This document shows, one piece after another, positions 1 through 8,504 of a stretch of DNA of 64,000 nt. The translations under genes and the position numbers were made by a program. Source of the DNA: Pseudomonas orientalis (lineage in GTDB: Bacteria > Pseudomonadota > Gammaproteobacteria > Pseudomonadales > Pseudomonadaceae); the NCBI RefSeq assembly GCF_002934065.1, contig NZ_CP018049.1, positions 3,160,501-3,224,500 of the forward strand, given 5' to 3'. The notes below the pieces were generated by a model. It was not told where the DNA came from. It saw only the letters and a program-made list of their open reading frames with translations, and made no database searches. Positions within the stretch are counted from its first letter, which is position 1; every line of letters starts with the position of its first letter.

Positions 1-7
1 AGCTCCG

Positions 8-40
8 CAATGTGGAGGGGGCTTGCTCCCTCCCACATTG
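8..40. repeat. Degenerate REP-type palindrome
   Basis: The arms CAATGTGG (8-15) and CCACATTG (33-40) are inverted around a GGGGCTTGC core. The core resembles the G-rich REP family seen repeatedly later in the window. It lies just before the DUF1289 gene and may act as a terminator for whatever lies to the left. Confidence 0.6.
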
Positions 41-77
41 GGAATGCGGTGCTCCATCACTTTGCAAATTGCCTTTT

Positions 78-566
78 ATGCCCAATCAAACCATCAAAAC
101 GCCCTGCATAGGCCTGTGCTCCACCGTCTACGGTGACCTGGTTTGCCGGGGCTGCAAGCGTTATCACCACGAAGTGATCCAGTGGAACGGCTATAGCACC
201 GAGGAAAAGCATGCGGTGTGGCTGCGCCTGGAGCAGTTGCTGGTACAGGTGATGAGCAGCAAGCTGGAAGTGTTCGACCCACAGCGCCTGCGCCAGCAAC
301 TGGAGGACCGCAAGATTCGCTTCATGCCGCAGCAGTCGCCGTATTGCTGGGCGTACCAGCTGATTGCCCGGGGTGCGCGGGTCATGTCGAAACTGGACGC
401 CTATGGTCTGGCGTTGCTGCCGGAGTTTCGCGAGCGCCCCCTCACCGACTTGCGCGATGCGATTGATCGCGAGTTTTTCCTGCTGTCCGAAGCCCATTAC
501 GAGCGCTACATTGCCCCGGTGTTTCTGCGCGAAACCTTTGGTCCAGCCCTGATCGCCACGCTCTGA
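78..566 (+). CDS. DUF1289 family protein, copy 1
   Basis: This is a 162-residue protein whose N-terminus carries four cysteines at positions 10, 14, 23 and 26 (C-x3-C-x8-C-x2-C), the hallmark of the DUF1289 family, which is thought to bind metal or an Fe-S centre. The rest is soluble with no membrane segment. The start at 78 is chosen because the sequence from MPNQTIKTPC onward matches a second, very similar gene at 60608-61078 on the other strand. The codons upstream of 78 have no counterpart there. No good Shine-Dalgarno sequence is visible. The function is unknown. Confidence 0.8.
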   Translation: MPNQTIKTPCIGLCSTVYGDLVCRGCKRYHHEVIQWNGYSTEEKHAVWLRLEQLLVQVMSSKLEVFDPQRLRQQLEDRKIRFMPQQSPYCWAYQLIARGARVMSKLDAYGLALLPEFRERPLTDLRDAIDREFFLLSEAHYERYIAPVFLRETFGPALIATL

Positions 567-615
567 CGCTCAATTGTGTTTAAAATGCCGCCCGCTCAAC
601 GACTGACGCTCACCG

Positions 616-1536
616 ATGACCCCAGACGCACTCGCTACCCTGCACGCCCATCTGCTCACTGCCCTGGCCAGCCCGCCCGCTGAAACCCGCCGACTGTTCC
701 ACGGCCGTGGCCGCTGCTGGCCGGGCCTTGAGCAACTGACGGTGGACTGGCTGCAAGGCGTGGTGCTGGTGGCGCTGTTCAAGGAAACCGAGTATCTGCA
801 GGCCTTGAAGCAGCTGTTGTTGCAGATCGACTGGGCCGGTTGCGGCGCCCATACCGTAGCGCTGCAACACCGCTATCTGCCGCAAAGCAGCACCGAATGG
901 CTGGTCGGTGACGCCCTCGACGAGCTGACCATTACCGAAGGCGGCCTGCGCTACCTGATCGACCTGGGTAAAAAGCAGAACAGCGGCCTGTTTCTCGACA
1001 TGCGCTACGGCCGCGACTGGGTGCGCGAGCAGGCCAAAGGCCAGCGCGTGCTTAACCTGTTTGCCTACACCTGCGGATTTTCCGTGGCCGCTATCGAAGG
1101 CGGCGCCGAGCATGTAGTGAACCTGGACATGGCCCGTGGCGCCCTGAGCCGTGGCCGTGACAACCATCGCCTCAATGGTCACGACTTGAGCAAGGTGAGC
1201 TTTCTGGGCCACGACCTGTTCAAGTCCTGGGCCAAGGTCACCCACGGCGGCCCCTATGACCTGGTGATCATTGACCCGCCCTCCTTCCAGAAAGGCAGCT
1301 TCCTGCTGACCAAGGACTACCAGCGCGTATTGCGTCGCCTGCCGGACTTGCTCACGGCCCAGGGCACCGTGCTGGCGTGCATGAACGATCCGGCCTTCGG
1401 CGAAGACTTCCTGATCGACGGCGTCACCCGCGAGGCACCGGGCCTGCGCTTTATGGAACGCTTGGAAAACCCGCCGGAATTTCCGGATATCGACCCGCAA
1501 AGTGGCTTGAAGGCCCTGGTGTTTCGCCAGGGGTGA
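616..1536 (+). CDS. Class I SAM-dependent methyltransferase, RlmI/RlmK-like
   Basis: The 306-residue protein has a Rossmann methyltransferase core in its second half. A glycine-containing SAM loop (NLFAYTCGFS) starts near residue 146, an acidic strand end (NLDMA) follows, and the catalytic-type motif DPPSF lies at about residues 215-219. This arrangement is typical of the RlmI/RlmK-like family that methylates rRNA bases. The N-terminal 130 residues are a family-specific extension with no PUA domain visible. The substrate cannot be assigned. The gene starts 49 bases after the DUF1289 gene and may be co-transcribed with it. Confidence 0.75.
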   Translation: MTPDALATLHAHLLTALASPPAETRRLFHGRGRCWPGLEQLTVDWLQGVVLVALFKETEYLQALKQLLLQIDWAGCGAHTVALQHRYLPQSSTEWLVGDALDELTITEGGLRYLIDLGKKQNSGLFLDMRYGRDWVREQAKGQRVLNLFAYTCGFSVAAIEGGAEHVVNLDMARGALSRGRDNHRLNGHDLSKVSFLGHDLFKSWAKVTHGGPYDLVIIDPPSFQKGSFLLTKDYQRVLRRLPDLLTAQGTVLACMNDPAFGEDFLIDGVTREAPGLRFMERLENPPEFPDIDPQSGLKALVFRQG

Positions 1537-1684
1537 TGCCGAAACTTCCTACGCTTGCTACGCTAAGCCATACGCCGGGTGGTGAACCTTATCCCCGCCT
1601 TCCCGGTCGATACCTGCATTCCCCGGCCAGACTCGACAGCGTTACGCGGTCGGCTGCCCCGTTTGACCCTTTGGAGAACCGCCC

Positions 1685-2401
1685 GTGATATCGACCCTGC
1701 ATGTAGCCAGAATCAAAGCCTGGGGCGCCCACGGCTTCACCGCCACCGGTGTGGTATTGGCATTCCTGGCCACCCTGGCGCTGCTGGAAAACTCGCCCAA
1801 GGCCTGCCTGCTGTGGCTGGGCCTGGCGCTGGTGGTCGATGGCGTCGACGGCTCCCTGGCCCGACGGGTCAACGTCAGCACGGTGTTGCCCAGCTTTGAC
1901 GGCTCGGTACTGGACCTGGTGATCGATTACCTCACCTACGTGTTCATCCCGGCACTGTTTATCTACCGCTATATCGACCTGCCGGAATTCACCCACCTGT
2001 TTGCGGTGTCGGTGATCCTGGTGTCGTCGCTGTTCTGCTTTTGCAACGTGAACATGAAGAGCAAGGACAACTATTTCGTCGGCTTCCCGGCGGCGTGGAA
2101 TGTGGTGGCCCTGTGCGTGTACATCATCCAGCCGGACGCCTGGGTCACCCTGCTGACCGTGATCGGCCTGGCGCTGCTGACCGTGACGCCGATGAAGTTC
2201 CTGCACCCGTTCCGGGTCAAGCGCTTCATGCCGATCAATATCGCGGTGACCACGATCTGGTTGCTGTGCAGTTTCCTGATGGTGGTGGATTATCCGAACA
2301 CCAACCCGTGGACGTTCGGGCTGTGGTCGCTGATGTCGGCGTACTTTCTGGGCATCTGCATCTGGCGCACGGCGCTGGAATGGCTGGGTACCCATAAATA
2401 A
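1685..2401 (+). CDS. pcs: Phosphatidylcholine synthase
   Basis: This 238-residue membrane enzyme condenses choline with CDP-diacylglycerol to give phosphatidylcholine in one step. The CDP-alcohol phosphotransferase signature is complete: D52-G-V-D55-G56-S-L-A59-R60, then twelve residues, G73, D77 and D81. The twelve-residue spacing is the one described for bacterial Pcs. About eight hydrophobic segments span the protein. The start is GTG at 1685, preceded by GGAG at 1673-1676. Phosphatidylcholine in Pseudomonas usually depends on choline from a eukaryotic host or from the environment, which fits a plant-associated organism. Confidence 0.9.
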   Translation: MISTLHVARIKAWGAHGFTATGVVLAFLATLALLENSPKACLLWLGLALVVDGVDGSLARRVNVSTVLPSFDGSVLDLVIDYLTYVFIPALFIYRYIDLPEFTHLFAVSVILVSSLFCFCNVNMKSKDNYFVGFPAAWNVVALCVYIIQPDAWVTLLTVIGLALLTVTPMKFLHPFRVKRFMPINIAVTTIWLLCSFLMVVDYPNTNPWTFGLWSLMSAYFLGICIWRTALEWLGTHK

Positions 2402-2419
2402 CCCAGCACCCAGGATCAA

Positions 2420-2876
2420 AATGTGGGAGGGGGCTTGCCCCCGATGGCCATAGGTATCTACACAACTCTGTAGCGCTCAACCGTAACCACGATGCGCAGC
2501 GAGTCGCTCTTGATCTGGCTTTTGATCTTGATCTCAGGCGCCCCGTTAAACCACGCTGGCCGAACGCAGGCTTGAATCCGTGGGTAACCCGGCAGGACGC
2601 CGGGTTAGCCGCACTGGGCCAGGGATGGCCCATTGCGGCGGCCCACGGATTCAAGCCTGCGTTCGGGCACACCGAGCCTAGGCGAGGTGCCGAGTGGTGG
2701 GGCAAGAGCGTTTTGCTTACTTTTGACTGGGCCGGCATTCCGGCTTTTCAAAAGTGAGCCGCCGTCAGGGCGGAACCCTAAGTGGCCGTGACCGCAGAAA
2801 CGGATATGTACTCGATCTGATCCAACATCCTGGTCGGCCCAGAGGCCGCCATCGGGGGCAAGCCCCCTCCCACATT
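2420..2876 (-). repeat. Composite REP-flanked repeat, copy A
   Basis: This 457-base non-coding block fills the gap between pcs and the TSUP gene. It is bounded on each side by a REP (about 2422-2448 and 2848-2873) in inverted orientation. Its body contains nested palindromes: a 20-odd-base arm around GCAGGCTTGAATCC is inverted at 2638-2665, and an inner hairpin AACCCGGC/GCCGGGTT lies between. The same body occurs at 14602-15076 and 44528-44882 in the opposite orientation. Short reading frames that cross it are not supported as genes. Confidence 0.85.
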
Positions 2877-2946
2877 TGGTTTTGCGTACATCCGGGGGGT
2901 AAGATGGCGGCCTTCCCAGCAGCCCCGCCAACAATAAGCCCTGCCC

Positions 2947-3726
2947 ATGCCCTTCGAACTCAGCGTTGACCTGACCACCCTCGCCATTCTCGCCGTCGTG
3001 GCCTTTGTTGCCGGTTTCATCGACGCCATCGCCGGCGGCGGCGGCCTGCTCACCACCCCTGCCCTGCTTACCGCCGGCATGCCACCGCACCTGGTGCTGG
3101 GCACCAACAAGCTCAGTTCCACCTTTGGCTCGGCCACCGCCAGCTTTACCTTCTACCGCCGCAAGCTGTTCCACCCGCGCCAATGGGTGCATGCCATCGT
3201 CGGTACATTGATCGGTGCGTTGACCGGCGCCGTGGTCGCGCACTATTTGCCCGCCGAAACCCTGAACAAGATGCTGCCGGTGATCGTGTTCGCCTGCGGG
3301 GTGTACCTGCTGTTCGGCGGCACGCCCAAGGCGCCGCTGGACGCCGAGGCACCCATCAAGAAGAAATGGCAGGCTACTCAGGGCTTCGGCCTGGGTTTCT
3401 ACGACGGCGTGGCCGGGCCCGGCACCGGCGCGTTCTGGACCGTGAGCACCATGCTGCTGCACCCGATCGACCTGGTGAAGGCCAGCGGTGTGGCGCGCAG
3501 CATGAACTTCGTCAGCAACGCGGCGGCACTGACGGTGTTCATCATCAACGGTTCGGTGGACTGGATCGTCGGCCTGGCGATGGGCATCTCGGTGATGGGC
3601 GGCGCATTCTTTGGCGCTCGCAGCGCCATCAGCGGCGGCGCCAAGTTCATTCGCCCGGTGTTCATCACCGTGGTGCTCGGCCTGACCGTGCGCCTAGCCT
3701 GGCAGCACTGGTTCAGCGTGGCCTAG
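2947..3726 (+). CDS. TSUP (TauE/SafE, YfcA-like) family membrane carrier
   Basis: The 259-residue protein has about eight membrane segments and the family's N-terminal glycine-rich motif ([16 protein letters not shown], residues about 22-37), followed by a second half-repeat with [12 protein letters not shown]. The TauE/SafE/YfcA family exports or imports sulfur-containing or other organic anions. The substrate is not predictable here. Its end overlaps the end of the convergent nudC gene by 33 bases. Confidence 0.85.
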   Translation: MPFELSVDLTTLAILAVVAFVAGFIDAIAGGGGLLTTPALLTAGMPPHLVLGTNKLSSTFGSATASFTFYRRKLFHPRQWVHAIVGTLIGALTGAVVAHYLPAETLNKMLPVIVFACGVYLLFGGTPKAPLDAEAPIKKKWQATQGFGLGFYDGVAGPGTGAFWTVSTMLLHPIDLVKASGVARSMNFVSNAAALTVFIINGSVDWIVGLAMGISVMGGAFFGARSAISGGAKFIRPVFITVVLGLTVRLAWQHWFSVA

Positions 3727-4527
3727 GCGACGCGCCACATAGAGGTCGATCAGGTAGCGCGCAATCGAGCGTGACGCCGGCAACGGCGGCAGGTCGTGGA
3801 TATTGAACCACTGCGCATCTTCGATTTCATCGGCCTGGGGCACGATGTCGCCACCGGCATACTCGGCATGAAAGCCCAGCATCATCGAATGCGGGAACGG
3901 CCAGCACTGGCTGCCCATGTACTGCAGGTTCTTCACCTCGACCTGCACTTCCTCGCGCACCTCACGGATCAGGCAGTCTTCAGCCGACTCACCCGGCTCG
4001 GCAAAGCCGGCCAGGGTGCTGTAGACCCCGGTGACAAAGCGTGGCGAGCGCGCCAGCAGGATTTCATCGCCACGGGTCACCAGCACGATCATGCTCGGCG
4101 AAATCCGCGGATAGCTGCGCAGGTCGCAGTCTTGGCAGTACATCGCCCGTTCCCGTGGCACCTGGACCATGGCCTGGCCGCAACTGCCGCAGAAGCAATG
4201 CTCGCGCGCCCAGGTGCCGATTTGCGCGGCATAGCCCAGCACTTTGTACAGGGTGTGATCGCCTTGCAGCATAAAACCGCGCAGGCCTTGCCAACTGCAG
4301 CCCGGCACCTGGGCAGCACCGTTGATTTCCAGCAGGTACACCGGCTCGCCATCGAGATGCCCGATGCCGTGTTCGGCAAAGATCGACAGGTCCTGGCGCT
4401 TGAGCCATTCGCGGGGGAACAGCGGCCCGTTGGCATCGTGCAAAAAGCCGTCGCGGCTGCGGGCCACGGCCCAGCCGCCGGCGGCGTCGTTGTCCAGCAG
4501 CGTTGTGGTAATCCAGCCTGGGGTCAT
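3694..4527 (-). CDS. nudC: NAD(H) pyrophosphatase NudC
   Basis: NudC hydrolyses NAD(H) to NMN(H) and AMP and removes NAD caps from RNA. The 277-residue protein has the expected order: an N-terminal domain, a four-cysteine zinc ribbon (FCGSCG ... YCQDC), then a Nudix box (G-x5-E-x7-REVREE). Two positions differ from the textbook motifs. The NADH-specific SQPWPFPxS reads SQCWPFPHS, and the glycine after the REVREE segment is Gln. The catalytic glutamates are intact, so activity is expected. ATG at 4527 is preferred over an in-frame TTG at 4536. It begins 5 bases after the crotonase stop, so the two genes form an operon. Confidence 0.9.
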   Translation of the reverse strand: MTPGWITTTLLDNDAAGGWAVARSRDGFLHDANGPLFPREWLKRQDLSIFAEHGIGHLDGEPVYLLEINGAAQVPGCSWQGLRGFMLQGDHTLYKVLGYAAQIGTWAREHCFCGSCGQAMVQVPRERAMYCQDCDLRSYPRISPSMIVLVTRGDEILLARSPRFVTGVYSTLAGFAEPGESAEDCLIREVREEVQVEVKNLQYMGSQCWPFPHSMMLGFHAEYAGGDIVPQADEIEDAQWFNIHDLPPLPASRSIARYLIDLYVARRLGHAEPVLPG

Positions 4528-4532
4528 ATCAA

Positions 4533-5345
4533 TCAATCCACGAATTCGGGTGTCTGTTTGCTCATATGGGCCGCGATGGCCACGCGCAGGTCGTTGGATT
4601 GCAACATAGCCGAGTTCCAGGTGGCAACGTATTCCAGGCCGTCATTGATGCTGTGGTCGCGCATATAGCTGATCATCGCCTTTGTGCCTGTGACGGCAAT
4701 CGGCGACTTGGCGGCGATTTCATGGGCGATGGCCATGACGCCCGCCAGCAGGCTGGCCGGGTCGGCATACACACGATTGACCAGGCCGATGCTGCGCGCT
4801 TCTTCGGCGCCGAACTGACGACCGGTGTAGGCCAGTTCGCGCAACATGCCGTCGCCGACGATGCGCGGCAGGCGCTGCAAGGTGCCGACGTCGGCGGCCA
4901 TGCCGATATCAACTTCCTTGATCGAGAACAGCGCGTCCTCGGCGGCATAGCGCATGTCACAGGCGCTGATCAGGTCAATGGCGCCGCCGATGCAGTAGCC
5001 GTGGATCGCTGCCAGCACCGGCTTGCGGCAATTGTCGACCGCATTGAACGAGGTTTGCAGTTCGAGGATCTTGCGCCGCAGCACGCGCGCGTTACGGCCC
5101 ACATCCTTGCCCAGCTCATTGGCCACCGAAGCCAGCATCATCAGGTCGATGCCGGAGGAAAAGTGCTTGCCGGCACCACTGAGCACCACCGCGCGCACCG
5201 CATCGGTGTCTTCGACCCATTGGAAGATATCGATGATTTCGCTCCAGAACGCCGCGTTCATCGCGTTGATCTTTTCCGGGCGGTTGATCTGCACATGGGC
5301 AACGTTGCCGTTGAGTTCGACGACGAAAGCTTGGTATTCGGACAT
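4533..5345 (-). CDS. Crotonase/enoyl-CoA hydratase family protein, dienoyl-CoA isomerase type
   Basis: The 270-residue protein has the crotonase fold, with the CoA-binding oxyanion motif FSSGIDL and the second oxyanion-hole segment [15 protein letters not shown]. The stretch [18 protein letters not shown] closely resembles the active-site region of delta(3,5)-delta(2,4)-dienoyl-CoA isomerase (ECH1), including its conserved acidic residues. It therefore probably shifts double bonds during degradation of unsaturated fatty acids, although a hydratase role is not excluded. It is the first gene of a two-gene unit with nudC. Confidence 0.85.
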   Translation of the reverse strand: MSEYQAFVVELNGNVAHVQINRPEKINAMNAAFWSEIIDIFQWVEDTDAVRAVVLSGAGKHFSSGIDLMMLASVANELGKDVGRNARVLRRKILELQTSFNAVDNCRKPVLAAIHGYCIGGAIDLISACDMRYAAEDALFSIKEVDIGMAADVGTLQRLPRIVGDGMLRELAYTGRQFGAEEARSIGLVNRVYADPASLLAGVMAIAHEIAAKSPIAVTGTKAMISYMRDHSINDGLEYVATWNSAMLQSNDLRVAIAAHMSKQTPEFVD

Positions 5346-5506
5346 GGCAGTGATCCCTGACTGGCGAGTGATAAGGCCTGAACTATAACAAGGCCAGGCA
5401 ACGGCGCATCGGCCAAAAGCGGGACTGGCAAAAAACCTTGCCAGGCGCCATCCTTGGCGCTTTAAGCCGCCCCACTGCGGCGTTCGACGTTTGAAGGATA
5501 TGCCCC

Positions 5507-6061
5507 ATGCACGCCCAGCCCCTCACCCCCGCCGATTTCGACCTGATCGAAGAGACCCTGCTCAAGTACGGCGACGACCATTCGGTGCTGAACCTGGCTG
5601 AACTCGACGGTTATTTCACGGCCTTGGTCTCCAGCCCGACGCAGGTGGAGATCGCCGAGTGGTTCCCGGCAATCTGGGGCGGGCAGAACCCGGACTGGGA
5701 AAGCCCCGCAGAGGCCGGGCAGTTCCTTGAACTGTGTGTGCGCCACTTCAACACGCTGGCGGCGCAACTGGCCGGCGATTCCAAGGCATTCAAGGCCCTG
5801 TTCGATGAAAAAGAGCACCACGGCCAATCCGTGACCCTCGCGGAGGAATGGTGCTTTGGCTATATCCGTGGCGCCGCCATCGGCAACTGGCCGGCGCTGC
5901 CCGCCGAACTGGCCGTTCAGTTCGAAAAAATCTCCTGGTGCGCCGAGCAGGATAACTTCGAGCTGCCGGCGGACCTGGATGTGCAGGCTCATCAGCAACA
6001 GGTCGGCGAAATCGAACCGGCCGCCCGAGCGCTGCACGATTACTGGCTGAGCCAGCGCTAA
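5507..6061 (+). CDS. UPF0149 (YecA/YgfB) family protein
   Basis: The protein has 184 residues and is rich in Trp and acidic residues. It has the family core LAELDGYFTAL near the N-terminus and a central EEWCFGYIRGA segment. It lacks the C-terminal SEC-C zinc motif of YecA proper. The family has no firmly established function. A short purine-rich stretch (AAGGA) lies 8-13 bases before the ATG. Confidence 0.75.
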   Translation: MHAQPLTPADFDLIEETLLKYGDDHSVLNLAELDGYFTALVSSPTQVEIAEWFPAIWGGQNPDWESPAEAGQFLELCVRHFNTLAAQLAGDSKAFKALFDEKEHHGQSVTLAEEWCFGYIRGAAIGNWPALPAELAVQFEKISWCAEQDNFELPADLDVQAHQQQVGEIEPAARALHDYWLSQR

Positions 6062-6152
6062 ATCTCGACAAGCACCGCACCTTTGGCCGATTATTCGGGT
6101 CCGCCCCGTCGGCCACTCCATGCCACCTCGCCTTGATCAGGAGCCTTGTCCC

Positions 6153-7409
6153 TTGAGTTCGCAGAAAACCGTGACCGTTACACCGCCCAACTTTCCTCTC
6201 AATGGCAAGGTCGCGCCCCCCGGCTCCAAATCCATTACCAACCGCGCCCTGTTGCTGGCGGCCCTGGCCAACGGCACCAGCCGCTTGAGCGGTGCCCTGA
6301 AGAGCGACGACACCCGCCACATGTCGGTGGCCCTGCGGCAGATGGGTGTGACCATCGATGAGCCAGACGACACCACCTTCGTGGTTACCGGCCAGGGCAA
6401 ACTGCAATGGCCAGCGCAACCGCTGTTCCTCGGCAATGCCGGCACCGCCATGCGCTTTCTCACCGCCGCTGTCGCCACCGTGGAAGGCACCGTGATACTG
6501 GACGGCGACGACTACATGCAAAAGCGCCCGATCGGGCCACTGCTCGACACCCTCGGCCAGAACGGCATCCGGGTCGACAGCCCGACCGGCTGCCCACCGG
6601 TGACCGTGCACGGCGTGGGCAAGGTCCAAGCCAAGCGCTTCGAGATCGATGGCGGGCTGTCCAGCCAATATGTATCGGCGCTGCTGATGCTCGCAGCCTG
6701 CGGCGAAGCGCCGATCGAAGTCGCATTGACCGGCAAGGACATCGGCGCCCGTGGCTATGTGGACCTGACCCTCGATTGCATGCGTGCCTTCGGCGCCCAG
6801 GTTGAAGCCGTCAACGACAGCACCTGGCGCGTGGCCGCGACCGGCTACAGCGCCCATGATTACCTGATCGAACCCGACGCCTCCGCCGCCACCTACCTGT
6901 GGGCCGCAGAAGTGTTGACCGGCGGCCGTATCGACATCGGCGTTGCCGCCGGCGACTTCACCCAGCCGGACGCCAAGGCCCAGGCGGTGATCGCCCAGTT
7001 CCCGAACATGCAGGCCACGGTGGTGGGCTCGCAGATGCAGGACGCCATCCCGACCCTGGCGGTGCTCGCCGCCTTCAACAACACCCCGGTGCGCTTCACT
7101 GAACTGGCCAACCTGCGCGTCAAGGAGTGTGACCGCGTGCAGGCGCTGCACGACGGCCTCAACGCAATCCGGCCGGGCCTGGCGACCATCGAGGGCGACG
7201 ATCTGCTGGTGGCGGCTGACCCGGCCCTGGCCGGCACGGCGTGCACCGCATCGATCGACACCCATGCCGACCACCGCATCGCCATGTGCTTTGCCCTGGC
7301 CGGGCTGAAAGTCTCGGGCATCCGGATCCAGGACCCGGACTGTGTGGCCAAGACCTACCCCGGGTACTGGAAAGCCTTGGGCAGCCTCGGCGTGACGCTC
7401 AGCGACTAA
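6153..7409 (+). CDS. aroA: 3-phosphoshikimate 1-carboxyvinyltransferase (EPSP synthase), stand-alone
   Basis: EPSP synthase joins phosphoenolpyruvate to shikimate-3-phosphate in aromatic amino acid synthesis. The protein has the expected landmarks: PGSKSITNRA near the N-terminus, GNAGTAMR, KRPIGPLLD, GLSSQYVSALLM, RVKECDR and THADHRIAM. TTG at 6153, with CAGGAG at 6138-6143, is the best start and gives 418 residues. An ATG at 6120 lacks a ribosome site and adds unconserved residues. Most Pseudomonas carry aroA fused to tyrA, so this unfused gene is probably a second copy. The residue matching E. coli Pro101 is Phe (GNAGTAMRFL), a position known to affect inhibitor binding. Confidence 0.88.
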   Translation: MSSQKTVTVTPPNFPLNGKVAPPGSKSITNRALLLAALANGTSRLSGALKSDDTRHMSVALRQMGVTIDEPDDTTFVVTGQGKLQWPAQPLFLGNAGTAMRFLTAAVATVEGTVILDGDDYMQKRPIGPLLDTLGQNGIRVDSPTGCPPVTVHGVGKVQAKRFEIDGGLSSQYVSALLMLAACGEAPIEVALTGKDIGARGYVDLTLDCMRAFGAQVEAVNDSTWRVAATGYSAHDYLIEPDASAATYLWAAEVLTGGRIDIGVAAGDFTQPDAKAQAVIAQFPNMQATVVGSQMQDAIPTLAVLAAFNNTPVRFTELANLRVKECDRVQALHDGLNAIRPGLATIEGDDLLVAADPALAGTACTASIDTHADHRIAMCFALAGLKVSGIRIQDPDCVAKTYPGYWKALGSLGVTLSD

Positions 7410-7441
7410 GTCCAAGGCGCAGGTTACGGGAGGGCACGCAC

Positions 7442-7831
7442 ATGACCATTCGCCAACCCTGCCCACCCGGCGTCTGCGACTGCGAGCGCGAACGCTTGCT
7501 GGAGGCGCCGGGCGCTGACCTGCGTATCCTCAGCCTGACACGCCAGGAGGAAAAGCGCCTGCTCGAGCGCCTGGAAAACCTCAAGGACCTGCCGGACCTG
7601 GAGCATATGCAGCAGCGGATGTACGAGCAGTTGGGCATCCGCCTGCACATCGCGCCAGGCCATACCGAGGTCAAGAGCATGCGCGGGATCCAGATCGTCA
7701 TCGACGAACTGCCCGGCCTGTGTCGCAAGACCCGGCAATCGATCCCGGCAGCGATTCGTCGCGGCATGGAGAAGCAGCCCGAGATTGCCTACCGCTTGCT
7801 CGACGCTCACGATCTGTTTCGCGACGCTTGA
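7442..7831 (+). CDS. Conserved hypothetical protein downstream of aroA
   Basis: This 129-residue protein starts 32 bases after aroA and is probably co-transcribed with it. GGGAGG at 7429-7434 is a good ribosome site for the ATG at 7442. The N-terminus has a compact cysteine motif (C9, C14, C16 in CPPGVCDCERE). The rest is charged and helical, with LLERLENLKDLPDLE and a basic C-terminus. No membrane segment or known family was recognised. A small metal-binding or regulatory protein is possible, but this is inference. Confidence 0.7.
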   Translation: MTIRQPCPPGVCDCERERLLEAPGADLRILSLTRQEEKRLLERLENLKDLPDLEHMQQRMYEQLGIRLHIAPGHTEVKSMRGIQIVIDELPGLCRKTRQSIPAAIRRGMEKQPEIAYRLLDAHDLFRDA

Positions 7832-7832
7832 A

Positions 7833-8432
7833 TCACCCCGCGACTGTCTCACGCTCAAACAGCCCCTGCCCGACCGTCCTGGCCTTGTGCAAATGCGCTT
7901 GGGCACTGTCGCTTTCCGACTCCAGCAGCAGCTCCGAGGTCAGCACCTGCGCGCCGCAATAGTCAAAGATCCCGTAATCGATCTGCGTGCGCATGGCCTT
8001 GGCATAGCCGTGCCGGTCAAAGGCGCTTGCATCCGCAGCGCCCAAGGCCAGCAGATGCACCTGCAAGTGCCGCAGCTTCTTGGTCATGGGGATGTCCGGG
8101 CCGTACTCGATCGCCCAGCCGTTGACGAAGACACGGTCGATCCAACCCTTGAGCAACGCCGGCATGGACCACCAATAGATCGGGAACGCCAGCACCAACG
8201 CGTCGGCGCGGTCGATGCGTGCCTGTTCGGCCAGCACATCCGCCGGCGGCGTTGCGCGGCTGCGGTGTACCTGGTGGTCTGCGGCGGTGTAGCGAGGGTC
8301 GAAACCTTCGGCCGCGAGGTCGGCGATTTCAAAGGTATGGCCGGATGCGCTCAAACCGGCGCCGACCTGCTCGGCCATACTGCGGGTGAGGGATTGCCGG
8401 TCGTGATGAGCAACAATGATAAGTGCGTGCAT
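7833..8432 (-). CDS. Flavodoxin-fold NAD(P)H:quinone oxidoreductase (KefF/MdaB type)
   Basis: The 199-residue protein starts with a typical flavodoxin-like strand and loop (MHALIIVAHHDRQSLT). It carries the family motif FPIYWWSMPALLKGWIDRV, which binds FMN or FAD and shapes the quinone site. Such enzymes carry out two-electron reduction of quinones or electrophiles as detoxification. It is divergent from a TetR regulator across a 72-base gap that contains an 18-base direct repeat, so it is very likely that regulator's target. Its stop codon lies immediately next to the end of the upstream hypothetical gene on the other strand. Confidence 0.85.
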   Translation of the reverse strand: MHALIIVAHHDRQSLTRSMAEQVGAGLSASGHTFEIADLAAEGFDPRYTAADHQVHRSRATPPADVLAEQARIDRADALVLAFPIYWWSMPALLKGWIDRVFVNGWAIEYGPDIPMTKKLRHLQVHLLALGAADASAFDRHGYAKAMRTQIDYGIFDYCGAQVLTSELLLESESDSAQAHLHKARTVGQGLFERETVAG

Positions 8433-8451
8433 GACAATGTGTCCTTTTGGG

Positions 8452-8497
8452 CTTAAGCTACTTTTAGTAAGTTAACGCCCTTAAGTTACTTTTGGTA
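8452..8497. promoter_or_regulatory. Direct-repeat operator between quinone reductase and TetR genes
   Basis: Two 18-base direct repeats occur at 8452-8469 and 8480-8497. They read CTTAAGCTACTTTTAGTA and CTTAAGTTACTTTTGGTA, which is 16 of 18 identical, with starts 28 bases apart. They fill the divergent promoter region. The likely ligand is the adjacent TetR-family protein, giving autoregulation and control of the reductase. This is inferred from position and repetition only. Confidence 0.6.
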
Positions 8498-8504
8498 TAT
8501 AAGC

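Noticed and set aside
2235..3462. Open frames crossing the repeat block between pcs and the TSUP gene
   Set aside because: They run through REP palindromes and into antisense of real genes; the same peptides would be read from each repeat copy.
5790..7466. A 558-codon minus-strand open frame
   Set aside because: It is antisense to aroA and the UPF0149 gene and has no family features.
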